From assembly GCA_902801625.1 (NCBI GenBank), contig CADCJI010000003.1, positions 1-64,000 of the forward strand: 64,000 nt of DNA, read 5' to 3'. This DNA comes from an uncultured Bacteroidia bacterium (GTDB lineage Bacteria > Bacteroidota > Bacteroidia > Bacteroidales > F082). A model generated the notes under the pieces. The model was given only the letters and a program-made list of their open reading frames with translations, had not been told where the DNA came from and did not search any database. The translations under genes and the position numbers were made by a program. Below, one piece after another: positions 32,514 through 41,388 of this stretch (the stretch's first letter is position 1; each line of letters starts with the position of its first letter).

Positions 32514-34082
32514 TCATCTCCTCGACTTCACCACTTTTTGAACGCTGAAAGCACCATCGGTCGTCAAAACGCGAAGCAGATAAACTCCCGAAGGCAAGTC
32601 AGCCAGAGAGATTTCTGTGGCATCCAAATTCTCCGCGACTTGAGTCAGCACGCATTGCCCCACTGTATTGAACAGTTCCACCCGTTGCATATCATGACCA
32701 TCGACATACAACTTGTCACTTGTCGGATTGGGATGCACGGCAATGCGGTCATCTGAAAGCGAGCCATCTTCTTGATGGTCTTCAATGCCATCGTCGAAGA
32801 AGTGGACATGGAAGGTCAGCTCATTTCCGTTCTCTTGTATGTCGGTGATCTCGAAGCTGTTTTCGGGCGTACCATCAGTCAGATAGGGATGCGGATTGGT
32901 GTTGGGGCCAAACTTGGTGCGACCTGTGGCATGGCTGAAATGGGCATTGTTAAGGTTGCCGTTCTGGATATCGCTACTGCTGCCAGGGCGGAAAATCCAA
33001 TACTGGTTGGCAATATTGACATTGTCGAAGAAGGCATTAGCAAACATTCCATTATAATCGAGTGTGACAGTGTCGTTCCAACGCGCCACAATAAGACCCG
33101 TGCCAGGAATACCTTCATCAAAGAGGTCTTGTTTGTTACGATATTCAAACACATACCATTGCGTACTGTCAATGGCCGATTTGATGTAATAGCAGTTCTG
33201 CGACTGGCTCGACCCGACGCTCTTCAGGGTATAGACACCGTCATGGGTAATCTGTATCGGGTCGTCAGCCACATGAAGAATCTTGTTCTTATAGATAGCC
33301 GCCATTTGGTTGGGGCCATAGTTGTAACACATCATGTCCCATGAACCTGCAGGCGAGACATCCGTGTAATGGATGTAATGATACAGGTCGGGCAAATCCA
33401 GCGAGTGACCCATCTCATGCCTGAACACATGAGCATTGAAATAAGTCGGCGCTCCTTCAAACTCAAGATTGAATGTGTTGGGCTTTATTCCATTGATCTC
33501 GACGGGATAGTCGATGGAGTCATGAGGGAAATACTCCATGTGGGGCCACAAAATGGAAGCCCAAGCTCCCGTGCCACCTTTTACGACAAAGCTCACGTTG
33601 TCAATATAGCCATCGTTGTCGCCATCAAGGACCACATCATCATCAACTAGATGCAGGGAATCCACATAATGGAAAGCACGCGCCAGCAGTTCTGCTTCCC
33701 TCCTACAGATGCCCATAAACGGCAATTCTTCCTGATAACCGATAGGATTGGAAGGGCTATATGGTTCGAAATAGCCACGAGGCATGCTATCCTGATACGA
33801 AACGATTTGTCCGTTCTGAATGTTATTGGTGTACACCGTGTTATAATTGATGTGACCGTAAGTCATCGTGTTGTAGAAATTGGCAACACTCAGATAGCCC
33901 GGAGTCTTTCCATTGAACATGGTGTCAATGGAACTGAATGAATGCGTAATCTCATTATCATCGGCAAAACGCATGAAGATGACCAAATTAGTGAGATCCC
34001 TGTCCACGATTTGAGCCTTCATAATACCAGGCGAAATGCCCATGAGAAAGGCAAGCAAGAGTTTAGTGTAAATGTGTTTCAT
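32514..34082 (-). CDS. M6-family metalloprotease with T9SS sorting domain
   Basis: 522 residues from the ATG at 34080-34082 (MKHIYTKLLLAFLMGISPGI, signal peptide). The frame opens 10 codons further up, less suitable for a signal peptide. The protease domain begins RDLTNLVIFMRFADD and holds the zinc motif HEMGH at residues 222-226 with SPAGSWDMMCYN as the Met-turn region: immune-inhibitor-A-like M6 peptidase. The last 75 residues are a type A T9SS sorting domain (IAVHPNPTSDKLYVDG, GQCVLTQ, LPSGVYLLRV, QKVVKSRR), so it is secreted across the outer membrane and may be anchored there. A promoter box lies at 34102-34109. Confidence 0.92.
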   Translation of the reverse strand: MKHIYTKLLLAFLMGISPGIMKAQIVDRDLTNLVIFMRFADDNEITHSFSSIDTMFNGKTPGYLSVANFYNTMTYGHINYNTVYTNNIQNGQIVSYQDSMPRGYFEPYSPSNPIGYQEELPFMGICRREAELLARAFHYVDSLHLVDDDVVLDGDNDGYIDNVSFVVKGGTGAWASILWPHMEYFPHDSIDYPVEINGIKPNTFNLEFEGAPTYFNAHVFRHEMGHSLDLPDLYHYIHYTDVSPAGSWDMMCYNYGPNQMAAIYKNKILHVADDPIQITHDGVYTLKSVGSSQSQNCYYIKSAIDSTQWYVFEYRNKQDLFDEGIPGTGLIVARWNDTVTLDYNGMFANAFFDNVNIANQYWIFRPGSSSDIQNGNLNNAHFSHATGRTKFGPNTNPHPYLTDGTPENSFEITDIQENGNELTFHVHFFDDGIEDHQEDGSLSDDRIAVHPNPTSDKLYVDGHDMQRVELFNTVGQCVLTQVAENLDATEISLADLPSGVYLLRVLTTDGAFSVQKVVKSRR

Positions 34083-34101
34083 TAGTAAAAAGATTTGTTT
34101 G

Positions 34102-34109
34102 CAAAAATA
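34102..34109 (-). promoter_or_regulatory. -7 box of M6 protease gene
   Basis: TATTTTTG on the minus strand, 20 bp before the start codon. Confidence 0.6.
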
Positions 34110-34211
34110 CAAAACTTTAGGTTACAGAGCTCAAGAAAAGCACTGTTTCTTGTCATCGTTTCGAACGCATTAATTTCAGTGAATTTTTGACAGATGGAAT
34201 GAAAAAAGCAC

Positions 34212-34219
34212 TACATTTG
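34212..34219 (+). promoter_or_regulatory. -7 box ahead of cobalamin riboswitch 1
   Basis: TACATTTG, matching TAnnTTTG, with the riboswitch beginning about 10 bp later. Confidence 0.6.
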
Positions 34220-34227
34220 CAGCCGAT

Positions 34228-34384
34228 TTGTGGTGTCCCCTACGGACTCAATAGGGAATCGGGTGAGAATCCCGTACAGTTCCCGCTGCTGTGTTGGTTA
34301 CAACGCTTGCCATGAACGTCACTGAAAGCCTTGTCTTTCGGGAAGGCGGCAAGAAAAGACCTCAGTCAGAAGACCTACCGAGGG
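34228..34384 (+). promoter_or_regulatory. cobalamin (B12) riboswitch 1
   Basis: Conserved elements in order: GGGAATCGGGTGAGAATCCC, CAGTTCCCGCTGCTGTG, GTCACTG, GGGAAGGCGGCAAG and the B12 box AGTCAGAAGACCTACC (34365-34380). The riboswitch binds adenosylcobalamin and normally lowers expression when B12 is plentiful. Here it precedes the start codon at 34469 by about 85 nt and so controls the giant Fn3/GEVED protein. Nothing else is seen in the gene-free stretch 34110-34211. Confidence 0.95.
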
Positions 34385-34468
34385 CGTTATCTTCATTTTA
34401 GGTATTCCAACGTTTTCCAGAAGTTTTTGGGTAATGAATTGAATGTCAAACCTATAAACTTTTGTATT

Positions 34469-37400
34469 ATGTATTCAAAATTCTTTACGCGATTGTTCCT
34501 AATGATAGGAATGATTGGATTGTTTTCGGCCTCTGTCTTAGCGCAAGGCGGAGGCGAAATCGTAGAAATTGGGACAGCCACCACAGGCACGACACTATCC
34601 CCAATCTACACACCTAAAAACTATTCTTTCACTCAGCAGCTTTACACCGCCGAGGAGATTGGCACGGATGGCACCATCACGAGCATTGCCTTCCATTGGG
34701 CATTCAATGGTTCCAAAACTTTTGGTATTGACGTGTATATGAAACACACGGAAAGAGCCTACTTTGAGACCTCTGCCGACCGTATCCCCCTTTCCGCTTC
34801 CGATAAAGTGTTTACCGGCACGATTAATCCAGACCAGGATAGTTGGATTACCATTACTCTTGATGAACCTTTTGAGTATGATGGTAGCAGCAATTTGGTC
34901 ATCGCCGTTCACAGGACCTCGGGATCGCCTGGATTTAATGACTTAGACAGCAATTGGAATGTGATTCCCACATGGTATTACACTAGCACGGATAGATATA
35001 CGATGTTGTATATGGGAGACGACCAAAGTCAGTACGTCAGTCTTAGTCCTGCATACATGGCCCCAAGCAACAATCGTCCCAACATCCAAATTGAAATCGG
35101 CTCTTCCACCACCACATGCAAGGCCCCGAAAAACCTGGCAGCAAGCGATATCACAACCAATTCAGCAACCTTGTCCTGGACCGCAGGCAGCGGTGACCAA
35201 ACCGATTGGGATGTTTATTACACCACAAGCAGTGTGGCTCCCGACGAGAATACAACCCCTTCCTTCCAAGTGACCGAATGCACCAAAGTTTTGACAGGTC
35301 TCACCGCACAAACCACCTATTATGCATACGTCCGTGCATCTTGCAGCAGCGCCGACAAAAGCAGATGGATCAGCACCAACTTTACCACCACACGTGAAGC
35401 GCTTCACGTAGGCTCAGGCAATCCATACCAAACCGATTTTGAAAGCACTTGCGACTGGGCGTTTACCAATGGCACTCTGACCAACCAATGGTGCTGGGGC
35501 AGTGCCACCAACAACGGTGGACAAAAAGCCATGTACATCTCAAATGACAATGGCACCAACAATGCCTATTCCGCAAACAGCGCCGCTGTGGTATTCGCTT
35601 CCAAACTCTTCTCTTTCGACCCTGGCACCTACACTTTCGTTTATGATTGGAAAGCCAATGGAGAAAGCACCTATGACTATCTCCGTGTAGCTTTGGTTCC
35701 CGGAGATATGGAATTCACGGCTGGCACCAGTCTTCCTTCTGGTGTTGGAACCACTACCCTACCGAACGGCTGGATTGCCTTGGATGGTGGAGGAAAACTG
35801 AATCTAACCAATAGCTGGCAAAACCAGACGTTGGAAGCCACCGTTTCCGGTACCTATACCATGGTCTTTCTTTGGCGCGACGATACCAGCGGTGGAAGCC
35901 AACCTCCCGCGGCTATCGACAACATCAGCATCAGCATGATGACTTGCTCGCGGCCGACTAGTTTGGTTGCGGATGCCACCACCCTCACATGGACTCCTGG
36001 CGACGAAGGGCAAGATGCATGGGAAATCAGCCTTGGCACAACCACTAACCCTGAAAACGGCACTATCATTCCTGTAACAGGAACCCCCTCCTATACTTTC
36101 ACCAACCTCGCACTTGAAACCCAATATTACGCCTTTGTCCGCTCCGACTGCGGCACAGACGGAAAGAGTTCTTGGAGCGAAGCAGCTTCCCTCTATCTCG
36201 GATACTGCCAACCCGCACCTACCAGTGTGGACAGAAAAGGCATCACCAATGTCACTTTCGGCACTGGAAATGAAATCGTCAACAACAGCAACTATCCCAC
36301 CAGCAGCCCCTATTACGGCAATTACTCCAATTTAGTGGGTGCCGTAGCCGCAAGCGAAACTGCCGTCATCAACATTACCTACGAAACAGGCTACACCTAC
36401 GGCACACTCATCTGGGTAGACTGGAACAACAACTACGAATTGGAAGACAGTGAAATCGTATATAGCGGAACTAGCACCAACAGCAACCCCACCACCTTGG
36501 AGGCTTCTTTCACCATTCCTGCCACCCAAGCCGAGGGATACTACAGGATGCGCATCGGAGGTGCCGACTCTTATTTTGACGGCTATATTGGCGGAAATGC
36601 AACCGCCAGCCACGACCCATGCTCAGCCGGGACATACAAGGTCTTCCACGACTACACGCTTCATGTGTTACCGCTACCAGCTTGCCCCACCCCGACTTCT
36701 TTTGTCGCCAGCAATGTAGCTGCTACCACCGTCACGCTTTCGTGGACTGAAAATGGCAGTGCATCCAACTGGGTGCTGCAATATGGCACCGACGCCGACT
36801 TTGCCAGCTATACTGAAATAACGAGCGGCTTCAATGCTAACGGTAACACCATCTCCATTGGCATCACAGGACTTTCGGGTGAAACACAATACTTCGCACG
36901 TGTGAAGTCGGTCAACGGCAGCGACGCAAGCGAATGGGCAACCTGCAATTTCACCACTTTGCCCACATGCGTGGCTCCTTCAGCCTTATCTGCCTCTAAA
37001 ACCGGTACCTCTATTACCCTCAGCTGGACGGCGGGCGAACAAGGCCAAGACGCTTGGGATATCCGTTACAAGAAAAGCACCGATGATGAATACTCTTATA
37101 TCCATCTCGAAAACCAAACCTCAACTAGCTACACAATTACTGGACTCAGTCCCGTCACCACCTATAAGGTGAATGTGCGTGCCTGGTGCGATGAAGAAGA
37201 CCAGAGCAAGTGGGGAGCAGGCACGAATCAGACCTACGACCTATCCGTCACCACGGACTGCGGAGCCATCGAACTTCCCTATACCTGTGATTTTGAAGGC
37301 ACCATGCAGACCGTCAACAGCTGCAAGATACCAAGTTGCTGGAGCGTAATCGAAGGCTATCAAAACAGCTCTTACAGCTATGGCATCCCCACTGTGGCCA

Positions 37401-39103
37401 ACCAAAGTTCAAGCACCCAACCCATCGCTTATCCTCACGGAGGCAGCTATTGTCTCTATTTCCTCAACAGCACCTACTCTGGAACTTCCGAAGAGTATGC
37501 CATTCTACCTGAAGTCAGTGAAAACTACAACATGAGAGACATCCAGATTAGATTCTGGGTGAAAAGCAACAACACTGATTGCCAAATGGAAGTCGGTGTG
37601 ATGACCGACCCCAACAGTGCCAGCACATACGTCAAAATTGAAGATGTCGACATAACAAGCACTTATGCGGAAAAAACCATCAGTTTGAACAGCTATTCAG
37701 GAAACGGTCGCTACATTGCACTTAAATGTCCTGCTGCCAATATGCATTCACAAGCTTTCTATGTCGACGACATCCTTGTTGAATACATTCCTTCTTGCCA
37801 AGTCCCTGAAAACCTTGAAGCAGTAGAGGTTGGTGTGAACGAAGCCACACTGACTTGGACACCTCGTGGTGATGAGACCGCTTGGAACATTCAATACAAG
37901 AAAGCCTCCGAAAGCGAATGGAGCGAGCCGATTGCTGTGGAAGGAACCACCTACACATTGACAGGACTACAACGCTCCACCGAATATGAAGCCTGTGTAC
38001 AGGCTAACTGCGATGATAACGACCAAAGTGACTGGACGTATCCTATCAGCTTCACCACCGAATGTGGCATTTGGGCTATTGACGACACTCACGCTTTGAT
38101 TGAGAACTTTAATGGCGAGACCTTCCCACCCGACTGTTGGCAAAAGGTCAATTTCGGCGAGATGGGCGTTACCAATGGCTGGCTTCAATCTTTCAACAAT
38201 CCCTTGGATAACAACGGTGCCGTTTCGAGCGATTTCAAACACGAAACATGGCTCTTCCTGCCACAAATGCACATCGATGGAGAAGCCTTCCTCTCTTTCG
38301 ACCATCTGTTTGGCAGCGGTAACGATTACATCCCAAGTTCGGTAATGATTACCACCGATACAGACATTGATTTGGAAGACATCAAGACGGAAGGCTTCGT
38401 TGCACAACACTTTACTAGCATTTGGACCGCCAATGCAAGCAATCTTCCTTCAACGAAGCGAAACGAACTTGTCTCTTTGAGCGGCTATGATGGAGAAGAC
38501 GTTTACATTGCTTTCAGGTATGAAGGCACTTACAATTATTCAGGAAAAATATGGTACATCGACAATGTTCAAGTATATGTTCCAGTTGAACAAACGGTTG
38601 AACTTGCTCAAGGCACAAACTGGTGGTCGGCCAACCTCAACATCACCCTTGACCAACTCAAGGATGCCATCGAAGCCGCATTGGGACCGAACGGCACCGC
38701 CACAATCAAGTCGCAGAATAGCTCAATCAGCTACAGCAACGGACAGTGGAGACCTACCGACATGGACTTCGACATTCGTGAAATGTACCAAATTCTGGTC
38801 AGCACCGGATGCGAGATCACATTGACAGGCATGCATGTCAATCCTGCCAATTATGAAATCACTCTCCTCTCTGGTGTTAACTGGATTGGATTCCTTCCGA
38901 GCGAGAGCATGTCGATTGGCGATTTCTTCTCGGGACTCACTCCTGAGGTGGGCGATGTCGTCAAGTCATCGGATGGCTCTTCCTCCTTCAACGGTGAAGG
39001 CTGGAGAGGGTCATTAGAGACCCTGGAGCCTGGGCATGGTTACATCTACTATTCCAAGGCAACAGATAGTAAGACTATCACCTTCCCCACAACCGCAAAA
39101 TAA
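34469..39103 (+). CDS. giant Fn3/GEVED surface protein under B12 riboswitch
   Basis: 1544 residues from the ATG at 34469; the frame is open from a TTG inside the riboswitch, which is not used. Signal peptide 1-25 (ending SVLAQ). Then an N-terminal beta domain (26-210), Fn3 repeats near 216-302, 492-575, 738-830, 834-925 and 1110-1195, a choice-of-anchor-J-like domain at about 318-490 and again at 940-1108 and 1212-1375, and a GEVED domain at about 577-735 (GTLIWVDWNNNYELEDSEIV). The C-terminal 165 residues (AQGTNWWSANLNITLDQLKD ... KTITFPTTAK) form a separate domain; no PNP-type T9SS tail is seen. Regulation by B12 suggests a part in capture of corrinoids or of B12-bearing matter; the family itself does not show this. 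Confidence 0.85.
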   Translation: MYSKFFTRLFLMIGMIGLFSASVLAQGGGEIVEIGTATTGTTLSPIYTPKNYSFTQQLYTAEEIGTDGTITSIAFHWAFNGSKTFGIDVYMKHTERAYFETSADRIPLSASDKVFTGTINPDQDSWITITLDEPFEYDGSSNLVIAVHRTSGSPGFNDLDSNWNVIPTWYYTSTDRYTMLYMGDDQSQYVSLSPAYMAPSNNRPNIQIEIGSSTTTCKAPKNLAASDITTNSATLSWTAGSGDQTDWDVYYTTSSVAPDENTTPSFQVTECTKVLTGLTAQTTYYAYVRASCSSADKSRWISTNFTTTREALHVGSGNPYQTDFESTCDWAFTNGTLTNQWCWGSATNNGGQKAMYISNDNGTNNAYSANSAAVVFASKLFSFDPGTYTFVYDWKANGESTYDYLRVALVPGDMEFTAGTSLPSGVGTTTLPNGWIALDGGGKLNLTNSWQNQTLEATVSGTYTMVFLWRDDTSGGSQPPAAIDNISISMMTCSRPTSLVADATTLTWTPGDEGQDAWEISLGTTTNPENGTIIPVTGTPSYTFTNLALETQYYAFVRSDCGTDGKSSWSEAASLYLGYCQPAPTSVDRKGITNVTFGTGNEIVNNSNYPTSSPYYGNYSNLVGAVAASETAVINITYETGYTYGTLIWVDWNNNYELEDSEIVYSGTSTNSNPTTLEASFTIPATQAEGYYRMRIGGADSYFDGYIGGNATASHDPCSAGTYKVFHDYTLHVLPLPACPTPTSFVASNVAATTVTLSWTENGSASNWVLQYGTDADFASYTEITSGFNANGNTISIGITGLSGETQYFARVKSVNGSDASEWATCNFTTLPTCVAPSALSASKTGTSITLSWTAGEQGQDAWDIRYKKSTDDEYSYIHLENQTSTSYTITGLSPVTTYKVNVRAWCDEEDQSKWGAGTNQTYDLSVTTDCGAIELPYTCDFEGTMQTVNSCKIPSCWSVIEGYQNSSYSYGIPTVANQSSSTQPIAYPHGGSYCLYFLNSTYSGTSEEYAILPEVSENYNMRDIQIRFWVKSNNTDCQMEVGVMTDPNSASTYVKIEDVDITSTYAEKTISLNSYSGNGRYIALKCPAANMHSQAFYVDDILVEYIPSCQVPENLEAVEVGVNEATLTWTPRGDETAWNIQYKKASESEWSEPIAVEGTTYTLTGLQRSTEYEACVQANCDDNDQSDWTYPISFTTECGIWAIDDTHALIENFNGETFPPDCWQKVNFGEMGVTNGWLQSFNNPLDNNGAVSSDFKHETWLFLPQMHIDGEAFLSFDHLFGSGNDYIPSSVMITTDTDIDLEDIKTEGFVAQHFTSIWTANASNLPSTKRNELVSLSGYDGEDVYIAFRYEGTYNYSGKIWYIDNVQVYVPVEQTVELAQGTNWWSANLNITLDQLKDAIEAALGPNGTATIKSQNSSISYSNGQWRPTDMDFDIREMYQILVSTGCEITLTGMHVNPANYEITLLSGVNWIGFLPSESMSIGDFFSGLTPEVGDVVKSSDGSSSFNGEGWRGSLETLEPGHGYIYYSKATDSKTITFPTTAK

Positions 39104-39150
39104 TCTACCCAAAATCATTAATTAAATCCCTTTTTTATTTCCATGTTGTT

Positions 39151-39186
39151 GGTCGGTGGCAGGCTCCACTGCCACCGACCTTTTAA
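39151..39186 (+). terminator. terminator after giant Fn3 gene
   Basis: GGTCGGTGGCAG and CTGCCACCGACC pair perfectly (12 bp) and are followed by TTTTAAA. Confidence 0.85.
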
Positions 39187-39215
39187 ACTACCGATAATAA
39201 CTGTAGGTCAGAAAC

Positions 39216-40532
39216 ATGAAGAAACAGTATCAAGCAGTCACGGCCGAAGAAGCCGTCAAAGTCATCAAGTCGGGCGACCACGTCCACATCAGTTCGGTAT
39301 CGAACGTTCCTCAATGCCTGGTGAAAGCCTTGTGTGATAGAGGTCGCGCCGGCGAGCTCAAGAATGTTTATATCCATCACCTGCACACCGAGGGTGCCGC
39401 GCCCTACGTCAACCCCGAGTTTGAGGGTATCTTCCAACACAACGCCTTCTTCGTGGGTGCCAATGTGCGCGAAAGCGTCCAAAAAGGATTGGCCGATTAC
39501 ATCCCCGTTTTCCTCGGTGAAACCTCGAAACTCTATCGTGAACGCTACATCAAGTGCAACGTGGCGATGATCCAGGTGTGTCCGCCCGACAAGTTCGGCT
39601 ATGTGTCGCTAGGCTCGTCGGTCGATGCCACTTTGGCCGCCATGGAGAGCGCCGAGTTTGTCATCGCTGTGGTCAACAAGCACGTGCCGCGCACTTTTGG
39701 TGATGCATTGGTCCACATCAGCAGAATCAACATCTTTGTCGAAGACGACACCCCTTTACTCACTGTAGATATGCCCGAACCCAATGAAGTGGAGAAAACC
39801 ATCGGACGCTACTGCGCCGAACTCATTGAAGACGGTGCTTGCCTCCAGATGGGTATCGGTTCTATACCGAACGCCATTCTTTCGTGCCTCCACAACCACA
39901 AGGACATCGGCATCCACACCGAGATGTTCTCCGACGGTATCCTTCCCCTAGTGAAGGAAGGGGTTATCACCGGAAACAACAAAAGGCTCAACAGGGGCAA
40001 GATTGTCTCCACCTTCGTGATGGGTTCGCAGAAAATCTACAATTTCATCGACGGCAACCACGAGGTGCTGCTGATGGACGTAGAATACACCAACGACCCT
40101 TTCATCATCGCACAGCAACCCAAGATGACATCCATCAACTCGGGCATCCAGATCGACCTCTCGGGACAGGTATGTGCCGACTCTTTGGGCGAACGCATCT
40201 ATTCCGGTGTAGGCGGACAGATTGACTATGTCTATGGCGCGTCGCGTTCCAAAGGCGGCAAGGCCATCATTGCCATGCCTTCCACCACACGCAAGGGCAT
40301 CAACAAAATCGTGCCCACCTTGGATTTAGGCTCTGGCGCTGTCACCACGCGCAACCACATTCACTGGTTCGTCACCGAATACGGCGCTGTGAACCTTTAC
40401 GGACGCTCTTTGCAAGAGAGGGCCAAACTTATCATTTCCGTGGCGCATCCGCAGTTCCAGGAGATGCTTGACGAGGCCGCTTTCAAGCGTTTCGGGCCGC
40501 ATTTCCATTATTTGTGGAATAGTATCGTATAA
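39216..40532 (+). CDS. acetyl-CoA hydrolase/transferase-family CoA-transferase
   Basis: 438 residues, the length of the 4-hydroxybutyrate or butyryl-CoA:acetate CoA-transferase group. Recognisable stretches are PDKFGYVSLGSSVDATLAAM, MGIGSIPNAIL, the catalytic Glu in GIHTEMFSDG (Glu236), GVGGQIDYVYGASRSKGGKA and EYGAVNLYGRSLQERAKLII. The enzyme moves CoA between an acyl-CoA and a free acid, in gut anaerobes as part of fermentation to acetate, butyrate or propionate. Which acid is used cannot be told from motifs. It starts 30 bp after a strong terminator, with a palindromic repeat after its stop; no pathway partner is adjacent. Confidence 0.92.
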   Translation: MKKQYQAVTAEEAVKVIKSGDHVHISSVSNVPQCLVKALCDRGRAGELKNVYIHHLHTEGAAPYVNPEFEGIFQHNAFFVGANVRESVQKGLADYIPVFLGETSKLYRERYIKCNVAMIQVCPPDKFGYVSLGSSVDATLAAMESAEFVIAVVNKHVPRTFGDALVHISRINIFVEDDTPLLTVDMPEPNEVEKTIGRYCAELIEDGACLQMGIGSIPNAILSCLHNHKDIGIHTEMFSDGILPLVKEGVITGNNKRLNRGKIVSTFVMGSQKIYNFIDGNHEVLLMDVEYTNDPFIIAQQPKMTSINSGIQIDLSGQVCADSLGERIYSGVGGQIDYVYGASRSKGGKAIIAMPSTTRKGINKIVPTLDLGSGAVTTRNHIHWFVTEYGAVNLYGRSLQERAKLIISVAHPQFQEMLDEAAFKRFGPHFHYLWNSIV

Positions 40533-40533
40533 C

Positions 40534-40625
40534 CGCTTGATGTCATTGCGAGGAGGCACGACGAAGCAATCCAGGATTGTCGCTTTTTTTCTGGATTGCT
40601 TCGTACCTCGCAATGACGCAAAGCG
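40534..40625. repeat. palindromic repeat 'GTCATTGCGAGG...', copy 2
   Basis: TGTCATTGCGAGGAGGCACG to CTCGCAATGACGCAAAGCG with GAAGCAATCCAG/CTGGATTGCTTC inside, directly between the CoA-transferase stop and the marC start. Confidence 0.9.
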
Positions 40626-40650
40626 ACAACAACACTCACAAACCATTCTT

Positions 40651-41247
40651 ATGTTCACTCAAATCAACTTCGTAGAAATCTTCGGTGCCTTCATCGTGAT
40701 GGCCGCCATCATTGACATCTTCGGCTCTATTCCCATTTTCGTGAGCATGAAGGAACAAAACAAGACCATCAAAGCAGGACAAGCTTGCCTGACAGCATTG
40801 GGGTTGTTTCTTGCCTTCTTCTTCGCTGGGGACGCGCTGCTGAAACTGTTCGGAATCGATGCGGCCTCCTTTGCCGTGGCAGGTGCTTTCGTACTGTTTA
40901 TTCTCGCCGTCGAAATGATCCTCGGACGAGAAATCATCAAAAACGAGGGAGGCAAGAGCGGTGCCAGCATCGTACCCATTGCCTTCCCGCTGATTGCCGG
41001 TCCTGGTGCACTGACGGCTTTGCTCTCTCTGCGCGCCGACTATGCCGTCATCAACATCATCATAGCTCTGTTACTCAACATTTTGTTGGACTACATCGTC
41101 ATCAGCCAACTCGACAGAATCCACAAACTCTTGGGTGAGAACCTGATCTTCATTTTGCGCAAATTCTTCGGGGTTATTTTGTTGGCCATCGCGGTGAACA
41201 TGTTTGTGAACAACATTACCGTCATTATCTCGCAGGTCCCAAGATAA
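40651..41247 (+). CDS. marC: MarC-family integral membrane protein
   Basis: 198 residues with six hydrophobic helices. ATG at 40651 chosen; the longer open frame overlaps the CoA-transferase and a repeat. Family marks: FIVMAAIIDIFGSIPIFVSM, the polar signature IVPIAFPLIAGPGALTALLS and RKFFGVILLAIAVNMFVNNI. MarC (UPF0056) proteins are of unknown transport function; the early link to antibiotic resistance has not held up. A terminator follows. Confidence 0.9.
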   Translation: MFTQINFVEIFGAFIVMAAIIDIFGSIPIFVSMKEQNKTIKAGQACLTALGLFLAFFFAGDALLKLFGIDAASFAVAGAFVLFILAVEMILGREIIKNEGGKSGASIVPIAFPLIAGPGALTALLSLRADYAVINIIIALLLNILLDYIVISQLDRIHKLLGENLIFILRKFFGVILLAIAVNMFVNNITVIISQVPR

Positions 41248-41281
41248 CCGTAGAGATACTTTTTTTCTTTCATATTGTTGC

Positions 41282-41316
41282 GCCGGTGATAGTTGTGACT
41301 GTCACCGGCATTTTTT
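41282..41316 (+). terminator. terminator after marC
   Basis: GCCGGTGA and TCACCGGC, loop of 12, followed by ATTTTTTG. Confidence 0.8.
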
Positions 41317-41388
41317 GTGACACTCAAAGAAGAAGCGACCCCAAATGGAGCCGCTTCCTCACACTCAAAAATCTATATGTTCCAATTC

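Noticed and set aside
34331-34468. N-terminal extension of the giant Fn3 protein
   Set aside because: It would begin with TTG inside the cobalamin riboswitch and place 46 residues before a perfect signal peptide at 34469.
40468-40650. N-terminal extension of the MarC protein
   Set aside because: It overlaps the CoA-transferase and a palindromic repeat; MarC proteins begin at the first membrane helix, matching 40651.
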